Assembly (NCBI RefSeq): GCF_000425565.1
Contig: NZ_AUDR01000016.1
Location: forward strand, 1 to 64,000
Direction of reading: 5' to 3'
Length of the DNA stretch: 64,000 nucleotides
Origin: Tepidiphilus margaritifer DSM 15129
GTDB taxonomy: Bacteria; Pseudomonadota; Gammaproteobacteria; Burkholderiales; Rhodocyclaceae
The position numbers and the translations under genes were made by a program. The notes below the pieces were generated by a model that did no database searches, was not told the DNA's origin, and saw only the letters and a program-made list of their open reading frames with translations. Shown here one piece after another: positions 1 to 10,838 of this stretch (positions are counted from its first letter, which is position 1; each line of letters starts with the position of its first letter).

Positions 1-7
1 CCCTCTG

Positions 8-24
8 TGTCAGAATAGTTGTCG
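8..24 (+). repeat. left terminal inverted repeat of the IS3 element
   Basis: The sequence TGTCAGAATAGTTGTCG pairs with the right end at 1639-1655 in inverted orientation, 14 of 17 bases. It lies 44 bases before the orfA start. Confidence 0.75.
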
Positions 25-68
25 TCTCGATAGATCCTGAAACCAGAGGGCGACAAAGGAAGAACGAA

Positions 69-545
69 GTGGCCAGATACGGACAGTCCTTCAAGGACAG
101 GGCGGTTGCACGGCTGTTGCCGCCAGAAAGTGTCGCGGTGCAGACGCTGGCGCGAGAGCTGAGCATTTCAGCTGCGACGCTAGCGCGCTGGCGAGCCGAG
201 GCGCTCTCCCAGCCCGTTGGCGAGCGGGGCTGGAGTGCGGGGGCCCGATTCGAAGCGGTGCTCTCGACCGCCGCGATGGACGAGGCGAGCAAAGGGGCCT
301 GGTGCCGCGAGCATGGCGTGTATCCCCAGACGCTCGAGCAATGGCGCACCGCCGCCCTGCAGGCGCTCGATGAGCCCGAGGAAGTCGCACGGCAGGCTCT
401 GCGGGAGAAGAAGGCCGAGCGGGGTCGCATCAAGGAACTCGAGCGCGACCTGCGCCGCAAGGAAAAGGCGCTGGCCGAAGCGGCAGCGTTGCTGGTGCTA
501 TCAAAAAAGCTCGAAGCGATCTTCCCCAAGGACGAGGACGCATGA
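69..545 (+). CDS. IS3-family transposase OrfA
   Basis: A 158-residue DNA-binding subunit with a GTG start. Two helix-turn-helix-like blocks are visible (residues 7-45 and 55-95). They are followed by a charged helical segment (about residues 100-150) resembling the leucine-zipper region of IS3 OrfA proteins, which mediates dimerisation. In this family OrfA alone binds the ends and regulates transposition, while the OrfAB fusion made by -1 frameshifting is the active transposase. The frame carries A AAA AAG at 503-509 in the correct phase, and its stop overlaps the orfB ATG as ATGA at 542-545. The length is somewhat above the usual 90-120 residues because of the doubled helix-turn-helix. Function is assigned from the family and from the arrangement with OrfB. 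Confidence 0.88.
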   Translation: MARYGQSFKDRAVARLLPPESVAVQTLARELSISAATLARWRAEALSQPVGERGWSAGARFEAVLSTAAMDEASKGAWCREHGVYPQTLEQWRTAALQALDEPEEVARQALREKKAERGRIKELERDLRRKEKALAEAAALLVLSKKLEAIFPKDEDA

Positions 546-562
546 TCGGCCTGGAAGATCGC
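503..562 (+). promoter_or_regulatory. programmed -1 ribosomal frameshift signal
   Basis: The slippery heptamer A AAA AAG at 503-509 is in phase with the orfA codons (TCA AAA AAG). Six bases later a perfect 10-bp stem begins: GCGATCTTCC at 516-525 pairs with GGAAGATCGC at 553-562 across a 27-base loop. The -1 frame stays open from the slip site through to the orfB ATG at 542, so slippage gives an OrfAB fusion. Heptamer, spacing and stem match the signals known in IS3 elements. Confidence 0.87.
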
Positions 563-1624
563 CAAACACTGGTCCGACACATCGATGAGGCACACGCAGC
601 CGGCGCGCGCCTACGCCCGGCCTGCGAGGTCGCAGGCATGACGCTGCGCACCCTGCAGCGCTGGAAAGCGCAGGAAGGACTGCGCCAGGGGGACCGCAGG
701 CCCCTGGCAAAGCGTGCGCAGCCGGCGCATGCGCTCAGCGACGAAGAACGGGCGAGGATCCAGGCGTTGGCCAACGAGCCCCGTTTCGCCGACCAACCCC
801 CGGCGCGCATCGTCCCCACGCTGGCCGACGAGGGCGTCTATCTTGCCAGCGAATCGAGCTTTCAGCGCGTGCTGCGTGCCCACGGACAAACCCGTCACCG
901 TGGGCGCAGCCGTGCGCCGCAGCGCACGCGAGCGCCGACGACGCACGTAGCCAGCGCCCCCGGACAAGTGTGGTGCTGGGACATGACCTACCTGCCCACC
1001 CACGTGAAGGGGCAGTGGTTCTACCTGTATCTGATCATGGATCTGTACAGCCGCAAGATCGTCGGCTGGGAGATTCATGCCACCGATGAGGCAGAACACG
1101 CGGTGAGCCTGCTCAAGCGCACCGCGTTGGCCGAAGGCCTCCACGCCCTGCCGGAAAAACCCGTGCTGCACGGCGACAACGGCAGCACGCTCAAGGCCAC
1201 CACGGTGTTGGCGATGCTGCACTGGCTGGGGATCAAGCCCTCATACTCTCGCCCCAGGGTGTCCGACGACAACGCCTTCGTCGAATCGCTCTTCAAAACG
1301 GCGAAGTACCGCCCCGAATTCCCGGCGCGCGGCTTCGCCAGCCTGGACGAAGCCCGCCAGTGGGGACAGCACTTCGTGCACTGGTACAACGTCGAGCATC
1401 GCCACAGCGGCCTGCGCTACGTCACCCCCGCCCAGCGACATGCAGGGGAAGACCACGCGATCCTGGCGGCACGGCACCAGACCTATCTGCAAGCCCGCGA
1501 ACGTCACCCGGCACGCTGGTCCGGGCAGACACGGGACTGGACACCGATCGGGGCCGTCACGCTCAACCCGGAACGGGACAGCGTCGTTCGGGACTCTACC
1601 CAAGCTGAAATAGAAGGCAGGTGA
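542..1624 (+). CDS. IS3-family transposase OrfB (DDE integrase core)
   Basis: A 360-residue catalytic subunit of the retroviral-integrase type. An N-terminal helix-turn-helix (residues 20-50) precedes the rve core. The DDE triad is visible as D147 (in CWDMTY), D212 (in HGDNG) and E248 (in NAFVESL), with exactly 35 residues between the second Asp and the Glu, the hallmark of the IS3 group. The C-terminal motif WYNVEHRHSGL is also typical. The ATG overlaps the orfA stop (ATGA), so OrfB can be made alone by coupling or as OrfAB by frameshifting. The protein is full length with no internal stop. The stop lies only four bases before the ATG of the next frame, so transcripts of the element can run into it. 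Confidence 0.93.
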   Translation: MIGLEDRQTLVRHIDEAHAAGARLRPACEVAGMTLRTLQRWKAQEGLRQGDRRPLAKRAQPAHALSDEERARIQALANEPRFADQPPARIVPTLADEGVYLASESSFQRVLRAHGQTRHRGRSRAPQRTRAPTTHVASAPGQVWCWDMTYLPTHVKGQWFYLYLIMDLYSRKIVGWEIHATDEAEHAVSLLKRTALAEGLHALPEKPVLHGDNGSTLKATTVLAMLHWLGIKPSYSRPRVSDDNAFVESLFKTAKYRPEFPARGFASLDEARQWGQHFVHWYNVEHRHSGLRYVTPAQRHAGEDHAILAARHQTYLQARERHPARWSGQTRDWTPIGAVTLNPERDSVVRDSTQAEIEGR

Positions 1625-1628
1625 TTGC

Positions 1629-4439
1629 ATGAATCAGGCGACAACTATCTTGACTTGTTCCGGTGATCCGGAAGTCGCTCAGGGTAGAGAACAGATGTTG
1701 CGTAGTTTGCAGGGAGGTGATGATGCAGTTCCATCTGACACATGGGAACCGGGCGTAGAACCTCCAGACCTCTACACCACCTACCTCACCCGCCACCACA
1801 CCCCCTTCCACCCCGACGATCCCCTCCCCGCCGATAGCCCCACCTTCACCTTCGTCGTCCCTTGTCCAGCTTCCGACCTGCCGCTCCTGGCCGATACGCT
1901 CGACAGCCTGGGCGTGCAGTCGGCGCCTTTGTGGCGGCTGGTGGTGGTGGCCGACTCGCCGGCGCCGGATGCGATGTGGGCGGAGTTGCCCATGTTGCGC
2001 TGGCGAGCGGTGGAGTCGGCGGAGGGGATGGGAGCGGCGCTCGCAGAGGAGCTGGCGGCGGTGGAGTCGGGCTGGGTATCCGTGATCGCGCCCGGGGTGC
2101 GGCTAGCGGGCGATGGGGTGGAGCAGCTGGTGCGCCATGCGTTGGCGTTTCCGCGGTGGCGCCTGATGTATGGCGATTCGGACACGGTGGAGGCGGACGG
2201 CACGCGGCGCGATCCGCTCTTCCGGCCGGACGTCAATCTCGACTTGCTGCGCTCGATGCCGTATCTGGGTCCGTGCCTGTGGGTGGAGCGCGAGGCATTC
2301 GCAGCGGTGGGCGGATGGGGCGAGTGTGGGGAGGCGTGGCGCTACGATCTGGCGCTGCGGGTGCTCGATGCTTTCGGCGAGGAGGCGATCGGGCATGTGG
2401 ATGAGGTGCTCTATTCCGTGCCGGCGGGGCGCGAGGAGGGGGTGGATGAGCCGGCGCACCGACAGGCGCTGGCGGCGCATCTGGCGCGCCGGGCGTTGGA
2501 CGCGGAGGTGGCGGAGGGGTACGTGCCGGGCACCTGGCGGGTGGTGTATCACTGGCCGCGGCAGCCGCGCGTGTCGATCGTCATTCCGACGAAAGACCAG
2601 GCGGATTATCTCCAGTCCTGCGTCGAGAGCATTCGCGCGAAGACGAATTATCCCGACTACGAGATCCTGCTGGTGGACAACGGCAGCACGCAGCCGGAAG
2701 CGTGCGCGTATCTGGAACGCCTGAGGGCTGAGGGCGTGCGGGTATTGCCTTATCCCAAGCCGTTCAATTTCTCGGCGATGTGCAATTTGGCCGCGCGCGA
2801 GGCGAGCGGCGAGTATTTGTTGCTGCTCAACAACGACACGGTGGTGCTGCAGGAGCATTGGCTGGAGCGCATGGTGGCCTACGGGCAGCGGCCGGACGTG
2901 GGCATCGTGGGGGTGAAGCTGATGTTCCCGCAGCCGCCGACGGTGCAGCACGTGGGCGTGATCCTGGGGCTAGGCGGCATTGCCGAGCATCCGTATCTCG
3001 GTCTTCTGGGGCTCACCGACGGCGGGTACATGAACCGGGCGTTGGTGGATCAGGATCTTTCCGCGGTGACGGCGGCCTGCCTTTTGATTCGCAAGTCGGT
3101 GTGGGAGGAGGTAAAGGGGCTGGACGAGCAGGCGTTTCGCGTGTCCTACAACGACGTCGACTTGTGCCTGAAAGTGCGCGAGCGCGGCTACAAGATTGTG
3201 TGGACGCCCTTCGTGGTGCTGGTGCATCACGGCAGCGTGAGCCAGCAGCAGGAGGCGGCGGAGCCGGCCAAGGCGCGCAAGGCGCAGCAGCGCTTCGGCA
3301 AGGAGCAGGAGGCGATGCTGCGCAAGTGGTTGCCGCAGCTCGCGCGCGATCCGGCCTACAACCGGCACTTGAGCCTGACGCACCGCGACTACCGGGTGGA
3401 GTCGGAGATCGTGGTGAATTGGGATCCGCGTCTGCCCACGGAAAAGGTGCGGGTGCTGGGGTGGGAGCAGTTGAGCGGGGTGATCGAGTACCGCATCAAG
3501 CAGCCGCTGGAGGGGCTATGGCAGGCGAGGGCGGTGGAGCGCAGTTTCATCCACGCGCCGGGGGTGCGGCAGACGCGCATTCCCTTGCTCGTCGAGGTGG
3601 AGCGGGCGAAGCCGGATGTGTTCACCGCGAGCGCGTTCCTGGAGCTGAGCGATCATCTGGAGACGGTGCAGCAGGTGCGGGAGCTTGCCGGCATTCCGTT
3701 TCTGCTGCATCTCGATGATCTCATCAGCGAGATTCCACGCCAGAGCGAGGTCTATGAGCATCGCAACACGCCGGGGGAGATGAAGCGGGTGGTGCGCACG
3801 GCCGACCGGGTGGTGGTGACCACCGAGCCGATCCGCGCGGCGATCGAGAAGTACGCCCGCGAGGTGCGCCTGATCCCGAATTATCTGCCGGGCTGGGTGT
3901 GGAATGGTTTGCAGTCGCAGCGGCGCGTGGGGCCGAGGCCGCGCGTGGGTTGGGCCGGGGCGATGCAGCACGCGGGCGACTTGGCGCTGATCCGTGAGGT
4001 GGTGGAGGCGACGAGCGGGGAGTGCGATTGGGTTTTCTTCGGCATGTGTCCGGAGGAGCTTCGCCCCTTCGTGAAGGAGTTTCATCCCTTCGTGCCGTTC
4101 GAGCAGTATCCGGCCAAACTCGCGAGCCTGAACCTGGACTTGGCGGTGGCGCCGCTGGAGGTGAATCGCTTCAACGAGTGCAAGTCGAATTTGCGGATTC
4201 TGGAGTATGGCATCCTCGGCTGGCCGGTGGTGTGCTCGGACGTGCTGCCGTATCGCGGCGCGCCGGTGACGCGCGTGCCCAACCGGCCGGACGCCTGGCT
4301 CGAGGCGATCCGCGCCCGCATCCACGATCTGGACGCGGCGCAGAAGGAAGGCGACGCGCTGCAGCAGTGGGTGCGCGAGGGGTGGATGCTGGAGGATCAC
4401 CTCGGGGAGTGGCTCGAGGCGTATCGGTTTGGGCGGTGA
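1629..4439 (+). CDS. multidomain glycosyltransferase with IS-derived N-terminus
   Basis: A 936-residue protein, probably acting in cell-surface polysaccharide synthesis at the inner face of the membrane. Residues about 60-280 form a divergent GT2-like domain ([16 protein letters not shown]). Residues 313-540 form a clear GT2 domain ([24 protein letters not shown]). Residues about 620-930 resemble a GT4 domain ([20 protein letters not shown]). The ATG lies within the right end of the insertion sequence, and roughly the first 10 codons are element sequence. Recognisable GT2-type sequence begins only near residue 45-60, so the native start was very probably removed by the insertion. Expression may now depend on the transposase transcript. 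The sugar substrate is unknown. It could still be functional, because all three domains look intact. Confidence 0.8.
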   Translation: MNQATTILTCSGDPEVAQGREQMLRSLQGGDDAVPSDTWEPGVEPPDLYTTYLTRHHTPFHPDDPLPADSPTFTFVVPCPASDLPLLADTLDSLGVQSAPLWRLVVVADSPAPDAMWAELPMLRWRAVESAEGMGAALAEELAAVESGWVSVIAPGVRLAGDGVEQLVRHALAFPRWRLMYGDSDTVEADGTRRDPLFRPDVNLDLLRSMPYLGPCLWVEREAFAAVGGWGECGEAWRYDLALRVLDAFGEEAIGHVDEVLYSVPAGREEGVDEPAHRQALAAHLARRALDAEVAEGYVPGTWRVVYHWPRQPRVSIVIPTKDQADYLQSCVESIRAKTNYPDYEILLVDNGSTQPEACAYLERLRAEGVRVLPYPKPFNFSAMCNLAAREASGEYLLLLNNDTVVLQEHWLERMVAYGQRPDVGIVGVKLMFPQPPTVQHVGVILGLGGIAEHPYLGLLGLTDGGYMNRALVDQDLSAVTAACLLIRKSVWEEVKGLDEQAFRVSYNDVDLCLKVRERGYKIVWTPFVVLVHHGSVSQQQEAAEPAKARKAQQRFGKEQEAMLRKWLPQLARDPAYNRHLSLTHRDYRVESEIVVNWDPRLPTEKVRVLGWEQLSGVIEYRIKQPLEGLWQARAVERSFIHAPGVRQTRIPLLVEVERAKPDVFTASAFLELSDHLETVQQVRELAGIPFLLHLDDLISEIPRQSEVYEHRNTPGEMKRVVRTADRVVVTTEPIRAAIEKYAREVRLIPNYLPGWVWNGLQSQRRVGPRPRVGWAGAMQHAGDLALIREVVEATSGECDWVFFGMCPEELRPFVKEFHPFVPFEQYPAKLASLNLDLAVAPLEVNRFNECKSNLRILEYGILGWPVVCSDVLPYRGAPVTRVPNRPDAWLEAIRARIHDLDAAQKEGDALQQWVREGWMLEDHLGEWLEAYRFGR
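1639..1655 (-). repeat. right terminal inverted repeat of the IS3 element
   Basis: CGACAACTATCTTGACT is the inverted partner of the left end. It lies inside the first codons of the downstream glycosyltransferase frame, so the element end is translated as part of that protein. Confidence 0.75.
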
Positions 4440-4762
4440 TTGGTTGCCCATGGGATTGGGACGCGGCATGCCCCAGGGGATAGAGCAATAAGTGGGTGGT
4501 GACAAGCAATCACTACCAGGGCCTGTGCATCCACGCAGTAGACCAGCCGGTGGGTATCGTCAATGCGCCGCGACCAGAAGCCCGAAAGGGTTTCCTTGAG
4601 AGGTTCGGGTTTGCCGATGCCTTCGAATGGGTGGCGCAGGCAGTCCTTGATCAGGGTATTGATGCGCTTGAGCGTCTTGCGGTCCTGGCTTTGCCAGTAT
4701 TCGTAATCCTCCCAGGCGGCCAGGGTCCAGGTGAGCTTCAGTAGCTTGTCTTCACTCGGCAT
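4397..4762 (-). CDS. yoeB: YoeB-family toxin with altered, extended C-terminus
   Basis: A homologue of the ribosome-dependent mRNA interferase YoeB, the toxin of the YefM-YoeB pair. Conserved blocks are present ([28 protein letters not shown]). Compared with the 84-residue E. coli protein it has seven extra N-terminal residues and a run-on tail, giving 121 residues. Known catalytic residues of E. coli YoeB include Glu46, Arg65, His83 and Tyr84. The first two are kept here as E53 and R72, but the final His-Tyr is replaced by Pro90-Leu91. About 30 unrelated residues follow, reading antisense into the glycosyltransferase 3' end. The start overlaps the antitoxin stop by 11 bases, the usual coupling. 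The toxin is probably inactive or weak (inference). Confidence 0.85.
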   Translation of the reverse strand: MPSEDKLLKLTWTLAAWEDYEYWQSQDRKTLKRINTLIKDCLRHPFEGIGKPEPLKETLSGFWSRRIDDTHRLVYCVDAQALVVIACHHPLIALSPGACRVPIPWATNHRPNRYASSHSPR

Positions 4763-5009
4763 CGACTAGGTCCTGCTGCTTCACCTGTCCCTGGCGGTAC
4801 TGCTCGATCGAGCGTGCCAGGTGTGCCACATTGGCAGGCGATTTCAGCAGATGGACAGTTTCCATCAGGCCGTTGAATGTTTCCAGCGACATCACCACCG
4901 CATCGGGGGCATCCCGGCGTGTGATGACCGTGTAGTCGGCATCGTCGATGACCTGATCGATCACCTTTTTAAGGTTGTTTCGTGCCTCAGAGAAATTCAC
5001 TACGCGCAT
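4752..5009 (-). CDS. yefM: YefM-family antitoxin
   Basis: An 85-residue antitoxin of the Phd/YefM family, which binds and neutralises YoeB and represses its own operon. The N-terminal DNA-binding fold is recognisable ([32 protein letters not shown]), and the C-terminal half ([18 protein letters not shown]) matches the toxin-binding region of YefM. A longer frame begins with TTG at 5048 inside the operator. I chose the ATG at 5009 because it matches the family start and has an AGGA ribosome site about 10 bases upstream. It precedes and overlaps yoeB. Confidence 0.9.
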   Translation of the reverse strand: MRVVNFSEARNNLKKVIDQVIDDADYTVITRRDAPDAVVMSLETFNGLMETVHLLKSPANVAHLARSIEQYRQGQVKQQDLVDAE

Positions 5010-5040
5010 GACGAGAGTCCTGTTTCTATTGTGCGATTTA

Positions 5041-5076
5041 TTGTACAACTATAAAGCATTGCGTGCACGCGTGCAA
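5041..5076 (-). promoter_or_regulatory. yefM-yoeB promoter and autoregulatory operator
   Basis: On the minus strand a -35 box TTGCAC (5071-5076) and a -10 box TATAGT (5048-5053) are 17 bases apart. The palindrome TTGTACAA (5041-5048) abuts the -10 and would cover the start point. Its core TGTACA is the hexamer known to be recognised by E. coli YefM. A second perfect palindrome, GCGTGCACGC (5061-5070), fills the spacer. Binding at either would block RNA polymerase. Confidence 0.72.
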
Positions 5077-5237
5077 GAGGGGGGCTCATAATGGGATGCT
5101 GGTGCGGTACGAAGTAGCAGCGAGAGTGATCGAAGCGAACCAAGGGTTCAACCGTCCTCTCCCTACCCGCGAGGTACACCGCACGTACACGGCAGACTTT
5201 CGAGTATGACGATGAATCGGTAACTCGTTGATTTTAT

Positions 5238-5313
<76 letters not shown>

Positions 5314-5323
5314 TACAGCGAAA

Positions 5324-5329
5324 ATTATC
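5324..5329 (-). promoter_or_regulatory. probable -10 box of the tRNA gene
   Basis: GATAAT on the minus strand ends 10 bases before the first base of the mature tRNA. No good -35 box is visible at the right distance because the rpoD terminator occupies that region. Transcription by read-through from rpoD is the alternative. Confidence 0.4.
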
Positions 5330-5334
5330 GCATG

Positions 5335-5359
5335 AAAAACCCCGCCCACAGTGGCGGGG
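5335..5359 (-). terminator. intrinsic terminator after rpoD
   Basis: A 7-bp GC stem (CCCCGCC at 5340-5346 with GGCGGGG at 5353-5359, loop of six) is followed on the minus strand by TTTTT. It lies 18 bases after the rpoD stop. Confidence 0.9.
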
Positions 5360-5377
5360 TCGAGGCGGTGAGGTGCT

Positions 5378-7420
<2,043 letters not shown>

Positions 7421-7453
7421 GGCAGCAGCGTGTTTTTCCCGGAAAAACTAACA

Positions 7454-7459
7454 ATTATA
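7454..7459 (-). promoter_or_regulatory. possible internal promoter -10 box for rpoD
   Basis: A perfect TATAAT on the minus strand lies 33 bases before the rpoD ATG in the 101-base dnaG-rpoD gap. The region 17 bases upstream has no convincing -35 hexamer. Internal rpoD promoters in this operon are well known in other proteobacteria. Confidence 0.45.
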
Positions 7460-7521
7460 AACGACTCGCCACGCTTTGGCGTGCCGTTTTCGGTCAGGAT
7501 AGCATCGGCAGGGGGTGATCG

Positions 7522-9345
7522 CTATGGAGGTTGAGGCATGGGAATTGCCCCCGAAGTGCCGACGGAGGTGAGACGGTTTTTTTCACGCAAAAGTTCGCCG
7601 AGGTGCACGGTTTCCTCTGGGGTGAGTTTGCGCTGGCGGCTGAGAGCGATGAGGGCCTCGATTTCGCGCTCGAGCCTGCGGCGACGCAGGGTGTGCAGAA
7701 TGTCGGCGAGGGTGGCTTCCGGGTCTTCCCAGGGGAGCGTTTCTTCGAGCAGGGACGCGGCGTGGCGGGCGAGGACTTCCTCGTGTTCGCTGGCGCGGAA
7801 GTGTTCGACGAGGACGGCCGGCGTGGCGTGCGCGTCGAGCGTGCCGACGTCGATGGCGTCGATGATCGCGGCGCAGGCGCGCCATTCGGGTTCGGGGTCT
7901 TCAAGCGGCAGCAGGCCGACCGAGAGACGGCTGGCGAGCAGGGGGTGCGTGATGAGCAGGCGTAGCAACAAGGCGGCGAGCGGCAAGGGGGCGCGGCGAG
8001 CGGCAAGGCGCGGGCGGCGGGCGGCGGGGCGGGACGAGGGGGACGCGGTTTCGGCCGGCGGAATCCACTCGTGCAGGGTTTCGGCGGCGATGCCGGTGCG
8101 CGAGGCGAGCTCCTTTTCCAGCTGCAGGCGCAGCATGGGGGCGCGGATCTGGCCGATCAGGGGCTTGGCGAGGTGGGCGAGCCGGGCGCGTCCTTCGGCG
8201 GTGTGCAGGTCTTCGTCCCGTGTGAGTTCGTCGAAGAGATAAGTGGTGAGCGGTTTGGCTTCATCGGTGATGAGGGCGCGGAAGGCGTCGGCGCCATGGG
8301 CACGGACGAAGCTGTCGGGGTCGTGTTCCGGCGGGAGAAAAACGAAGCGCAGGCGGCTGTCGTCCTTGAGCGCTTCGAGGGAGTTTTCCAGCGCCCGCCA
8401 GGCGGCGCGGCGGCCGGCTGCGTCGCCGTCGAAACAGAAGACGATCTGGTCGGTGAGGGCGAGCAGCGTGCGGACGTGCTCGGCGGTGGTGGCGGTGCCG
8501 AGCGCGGCGACGGCGTTCGTGAGGCCGTGCTGGGCGAGCATGATGACGTCGATGTAGCCTTCGGTGACCAGGGCGAAGCCCGCTTCGCGGATACCGTCGC
8601 GCGCGAGCGCCAAGCCGTAGAGAGTGCGGCCTTTCTCGAAGAGGGGGGTCTCGGGGGAATTGAGGTATTTGGGTTCGCCGCCGTCGAGGCTGCGTCCGCC
8701 GAAGGCGATGATTTTCCCCTGGCGGTCGTGGATGGGGAAGATGAGCCGGTCGCGGAAGCGGTCGTAGCGCTTGCCGCTGTCGGGCTGGGCAATGACGAGG
8801 CCGGCTTTCTCGAGGAGCGGTTCGCTGTAATGGGGGAAGATGGCGGCAAGGGCTTGCCATTCGGAGGGGGCGTAGCCCAGACCGAAGCGTTCGGCCGTGG
8901 CGGGCAGGATGCCGCGCTGCTCGAGGTAGGCGCGGGCTTTGGGGCTGCGCTCGAGACTGCGGCGGTAAAAGTCGGCGGCTTTGGCGTGCAGTTCGAGCAG
9001 GAGCTGGCGCTCGCTCTTTTGCTGGGCGGCTTCGGCGGCCGAGATTGCACCCTGGGCTCGGGGCACTTTGAGCCCGGCTTCGGCGGCGAGCGCTTCCACC
9101 GCGTCGACGAAGCCCAGCCCCTCGTACTCCATGAGAAAGGTGATGGCGGTGCCATGGGCGCCGCAGCCGAAACAGTGGTAGAACTGTCTGGCGGGCGAAA
9201 CCGAGAAGGAGGGCGTCTTTTCGCCGTGGAAAGGGCAGCAGGCGAAGTAGTTGGCGCCGGATTTCTTGAGTTTGAGGCGTTTGCCGACGACGTCGACCAG
9301 GTCGACGCGGGCGAGCAGCTCGTCGATGAAGTCGCGCGGGATCAT
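7522..9345 (-). CDS. dnaG: DNA primase DnaG
   Basis: Synthesises the RNA primers for chromosome replication; 607 residues, the usual size. The N-terminal zinc-binding domain has ligands C37, H40, C58 and C61 (CPFH and CFGC). The TOPRIM catalytic core follows, with the motif VTEGYIDV near residue 257 and CFDGDAAGRRAA about 45 residues later. The C-terminal part (about 440-600) is the helicase-interacting domain and is poorly conserved, as expected. The gene lies between rpsU and rpoD in the classical macromolecular-synthesis operon. The 132-base space to rpsU holds no gene. Confidence 0.97.
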   Translation of the reverse strand: MIPRDFIDELLARVDLVDVVGKRLKLKKSGANYFACCPFHGEKTPSFSVSPARQFYHCFGCGAHGTAITFLMEYEGLGFVDAVEALAAEAGLKVPRAQGAISAAEAAQQKSERQLLLELHAKAADFYRRSLERSPKARAYLEQRGILPATAERFGLGYAPSEWQALAAIFPHYSEPLLEKAGLVIAQPDSGKRYDRFRDRLIFPIHDRQGKIIAFGGRSLDGGEPKYLNSPETPLFEKGRTLYGLALARDGIREAGFALVTEGYIDVIMLAQHGLTNAVAALGTATTAEHVRTLLALTDQIVFCFDGDAAGRRAAWRALENSLEALKDDSRLRFVFLPPEHDPDSFVRAHGADAFRALITDEAKPLTTYLFDELTRDEDLHTAEGRARLAHLAKPLIGQIRAPMLRLQLEKELASRTGIAAETLHEWIPPAETASPSSRPAARRPRLAARRAPLPLAALLLRLLITHPLLASRLSVGLLPLEDPEPEWRACAAIIDAIDVGTLDAHATPAVLVEHFRASEHEEVLARHAASLLEETLPWEDPEATLADILHTLRRRRLEREIEALIALSRQRKLTPEETVHLGELLREKNRLTSVGTSGAIPMPQPP

Positions 9346-9477
9346 GGCCGGACGGCCAACGAAAGACGTCGGGCGATCGGCGTACTCGAACGGAGGAGGT
9401 GCCGGACGGCGAAGGAGGTCACGGCAGGGGTGGTGGAACAGGGGACGACGCGAGACGCCGCCCCGGTGTGCACACCA

Positions 9478-9690
9478 TCAATACATTTTGGGCGGCAGCA
9501 TCTGGCTGCGCAGGCGCTTTTGGTAGCGCTTGATCGCGGCGGCACGCTTGCGCTTGCGCTCGGCGGTGGGTTTTTCATAGAACTCGCGTTTGCGCAGCTC
9601 GGTGAGGATACCGGCTTTCTCGACCGTACGCTTGAAACGGCGCACGGCGACTTCGACGGGTTCGTTTTCTTTGACGCGGATACCGGGCAT
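9478..9690 (-). CDS. rpsU: 30S ribosomal protein S21
   Basis: A 70-residue basic protein, full length for S21. It begins with [20 protein letters not shown] and ends in the Arg/Lys-rich tail usual for the family. S21 binds the small ribosomal subunit near the 3' end of 16S rRNA and helps initiation. It is the first gene of the rpsU-dnaG-rpoD operon and has its own strong promoter. Confidence 0.97.
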   Translation of the reverse strand: MPGIRVKENEPVEVAVRRFKRTVEKAGILTELRKREFYEKPTAERKRKRAAAIKRYQKRLRSQMLPPKMY

Positions 9691-9728
9691 CTCGATCCTC
9701 GATTCGAATGGATGATACGAAAACCCGC

Positions 9729-9757
9729 ATTATAGAGGTTGGGAAAATGACTGGCAA
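9729..9757 (-). promoter_or_regulatory. rpsU-dnaG-rpoD operon promoter
   Basis: On the minus strand TTGCCA (9752-9757) and TATAAT (9729-9734) are separated by exactly 17 bases, a near-consensus sigma-70 promoter. The leader to the rpsU ATG is about 32 bases. Confidence 0.8.
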
Positions 9758-9787
9758 GGCGATTTTCGCGTACGAGGCGAACGACGG

Positions 9788-9793
9788 TACAAT
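9788..9793 (+). promoter_or_regulatory. possible tsaD promoter -10 box
   Basis: TACAAT lies 25 bases before the tsaD GTG, with a poor -35 candidate (TTCGCG) 17 bases upstream. It is back to back with the rpsU promoter. Confidence 0.4.
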
Positions 9794-9818
9794 TTTCCCT
9801 TTTGTGTGAGGGCGGGGC

Positions 9819-10838
9819 GTGCGTATTCTCGGGATCGAGTCTTCGTGCGACGAGACGGGCGTGGCGCTCTACGATACGTCGTACGGCTTGCTCGCGCATT
9901 GCCTGCATACGCAGGCACGGATGCATGCTACCTACGGGGGCGTGGTGCCGGAACTGGCTTCGCGCGACCACGTGCGCCGCTTGCCGGCACTGGTGCGGGA
10001 GGTGCTGGCGGCAGGCAAGACCGACTGGTCGGAGCTCGACGTCGTCGCTTATACGGCGGGGCCGGGGCTGGCGGGCGCTTTGCTGGTAGGGGCGAGTTTT
10101 GCAGAGAGTCTGGCATTGTCCTTGAATAAGCCAACTTTACCGGTGCACCATCTCGAAGGGCATTTGCTCTCGCCGCTTCTCACCGAGCCGCGGCCCGAGT
10201 TTCCTTTCCTCGCCTTGCTCGTCTCGGGCGGGCATACGCAGTTGATGGCGGTGCGGGCGGTGGGGGATTATCGTCTGTTGGGCGAGACGATCGACGATGC
10301 GGCCGGGGAGGCGTTCGACAAAACGGCAAAACTCCTTGGCCTGGGCTATCCGGGCGGGCCGGCGTTGGCGGCGCTCGCCGAGCGGGGAGATCCTGCGCGC
10401 TTTGCCTTGCCGCGCCCCTTGCTGCATGCACCGACGCTCGATTTCAGCTTCAGTGGCCTGAAGACCGCCGTGGCGCTGAAAGTGGGATCGCCCGACTGGC
10501 GGCCCGAGTACGCGGCGGATCTGGCGGCTTCTTTCCAGGAGGCGGTGGTCGACGTGTTGGTGGCGAAGACGGTGGCAGCGGTACGCGCCACGGGGTTGTC
10601 GCGGGTCGTCGTGGCTGGGGGAGTAGGGGCGAACCGTCGGCTGCGCGAAGCGCTGGCCGTGGCCGGTGCGGAGCAGGGATTTGCGGTGTTCTACCCGGAC
10701 GTGGCGCTGTGCACCGACAACGGGGCGATGATCGCTTTTGCGGCGGCGCTACGGCTGGAGGCGGGCGCTTCGGTGAAATGGGATCGGCGCATCGAGGTGC
10801 ATCCGCGCTGGGCGCTGGAGGGGCTTCGTCAGGGGTGA
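9819..10838 (+). CDS. tsaD: tRNA N6-adenosine threonylcarbamoyltransferase TsaD
   Basis: The catalytic subunit that transfers the threonylcarbamoyl group to A37 of tRNAs reading ANN codons, working with TsaB and TsaE in the cytoplasm. It is 339 residues long and starts with GTG at the family N-terminus ([17 protein letters not shown]). The iron-binding pair H111 and H115 is seen in HHLEGH, and the C-terminal nucleotide-binding motif [13 protein letters not shown] is present. Its position divergent from rpsU is common in proteobacteria. Its end overlaps the convergent plsY by 10 bases. Confidence 0.96.
   Translation: MRILGIESSCDETGVALYDTSYGLLAHCLHTQARMHATYGGVVPELASRDHVRRLPALVREVLAAGKTDWSELDVVAYTAGPGLAGALLVGASFAESLALSLNKPTLPVHHLEGHLLSPLLTEPRPEFPFLALLVSGGHTQLMAVRAVGDYRLLGETIDDAAGEAFDKTAKLLGLGYPGGPALAALAERGDPARFALPRPLLHAPTLDFSFSGLKTAVALKVGSPDWRPEYAADLAASFQEAVVDVLVAKTVAAVRATGLSRVVVAGGVGANRRLREALAVAGAEQGFAVFYPDVALCTDNGAMIAFAAALRLEAGASVKWDRRIEVHPRWALEGLRQG

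Larger units (their letters stand above)
8..1654 (+). mobile_element. IS3-family insertion sequence, two-ORF type
   Basis: The element holds orfA and orfB in the -1 phase relation typical of IS3 elements. Imperfect terminal inverted repeats lie at 8-24 and 1639-1655 and match at 14 of 17 positions. The catalytic DDE triad in OrfB is complete, and a programmed frameshift signal joins the two frames, so the transposase looks functional. The left flank is cut by the window edge, so a target duplication cannot be checked. The right end runs into a glycosyltransferase reading frame. The exact outer base of each end is uncertain by one to three bases. Confidence 0.88.

Noticed and set aside
7432-7448. 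GTTTTTCC/GGAAAAAC palindrome as a terminator between dnaG and rpoD
   Set aside because: The loop is too tight, it is AT-rich rather than GC-rich, no T-run follows, and it lies between a -10 box and the rpoD start.
8071-9735. 554-codon open frame antisense to dnaG and rpsU
   Set aside because: Same reason: shadow of well-supported genes, with no recognisable domain.
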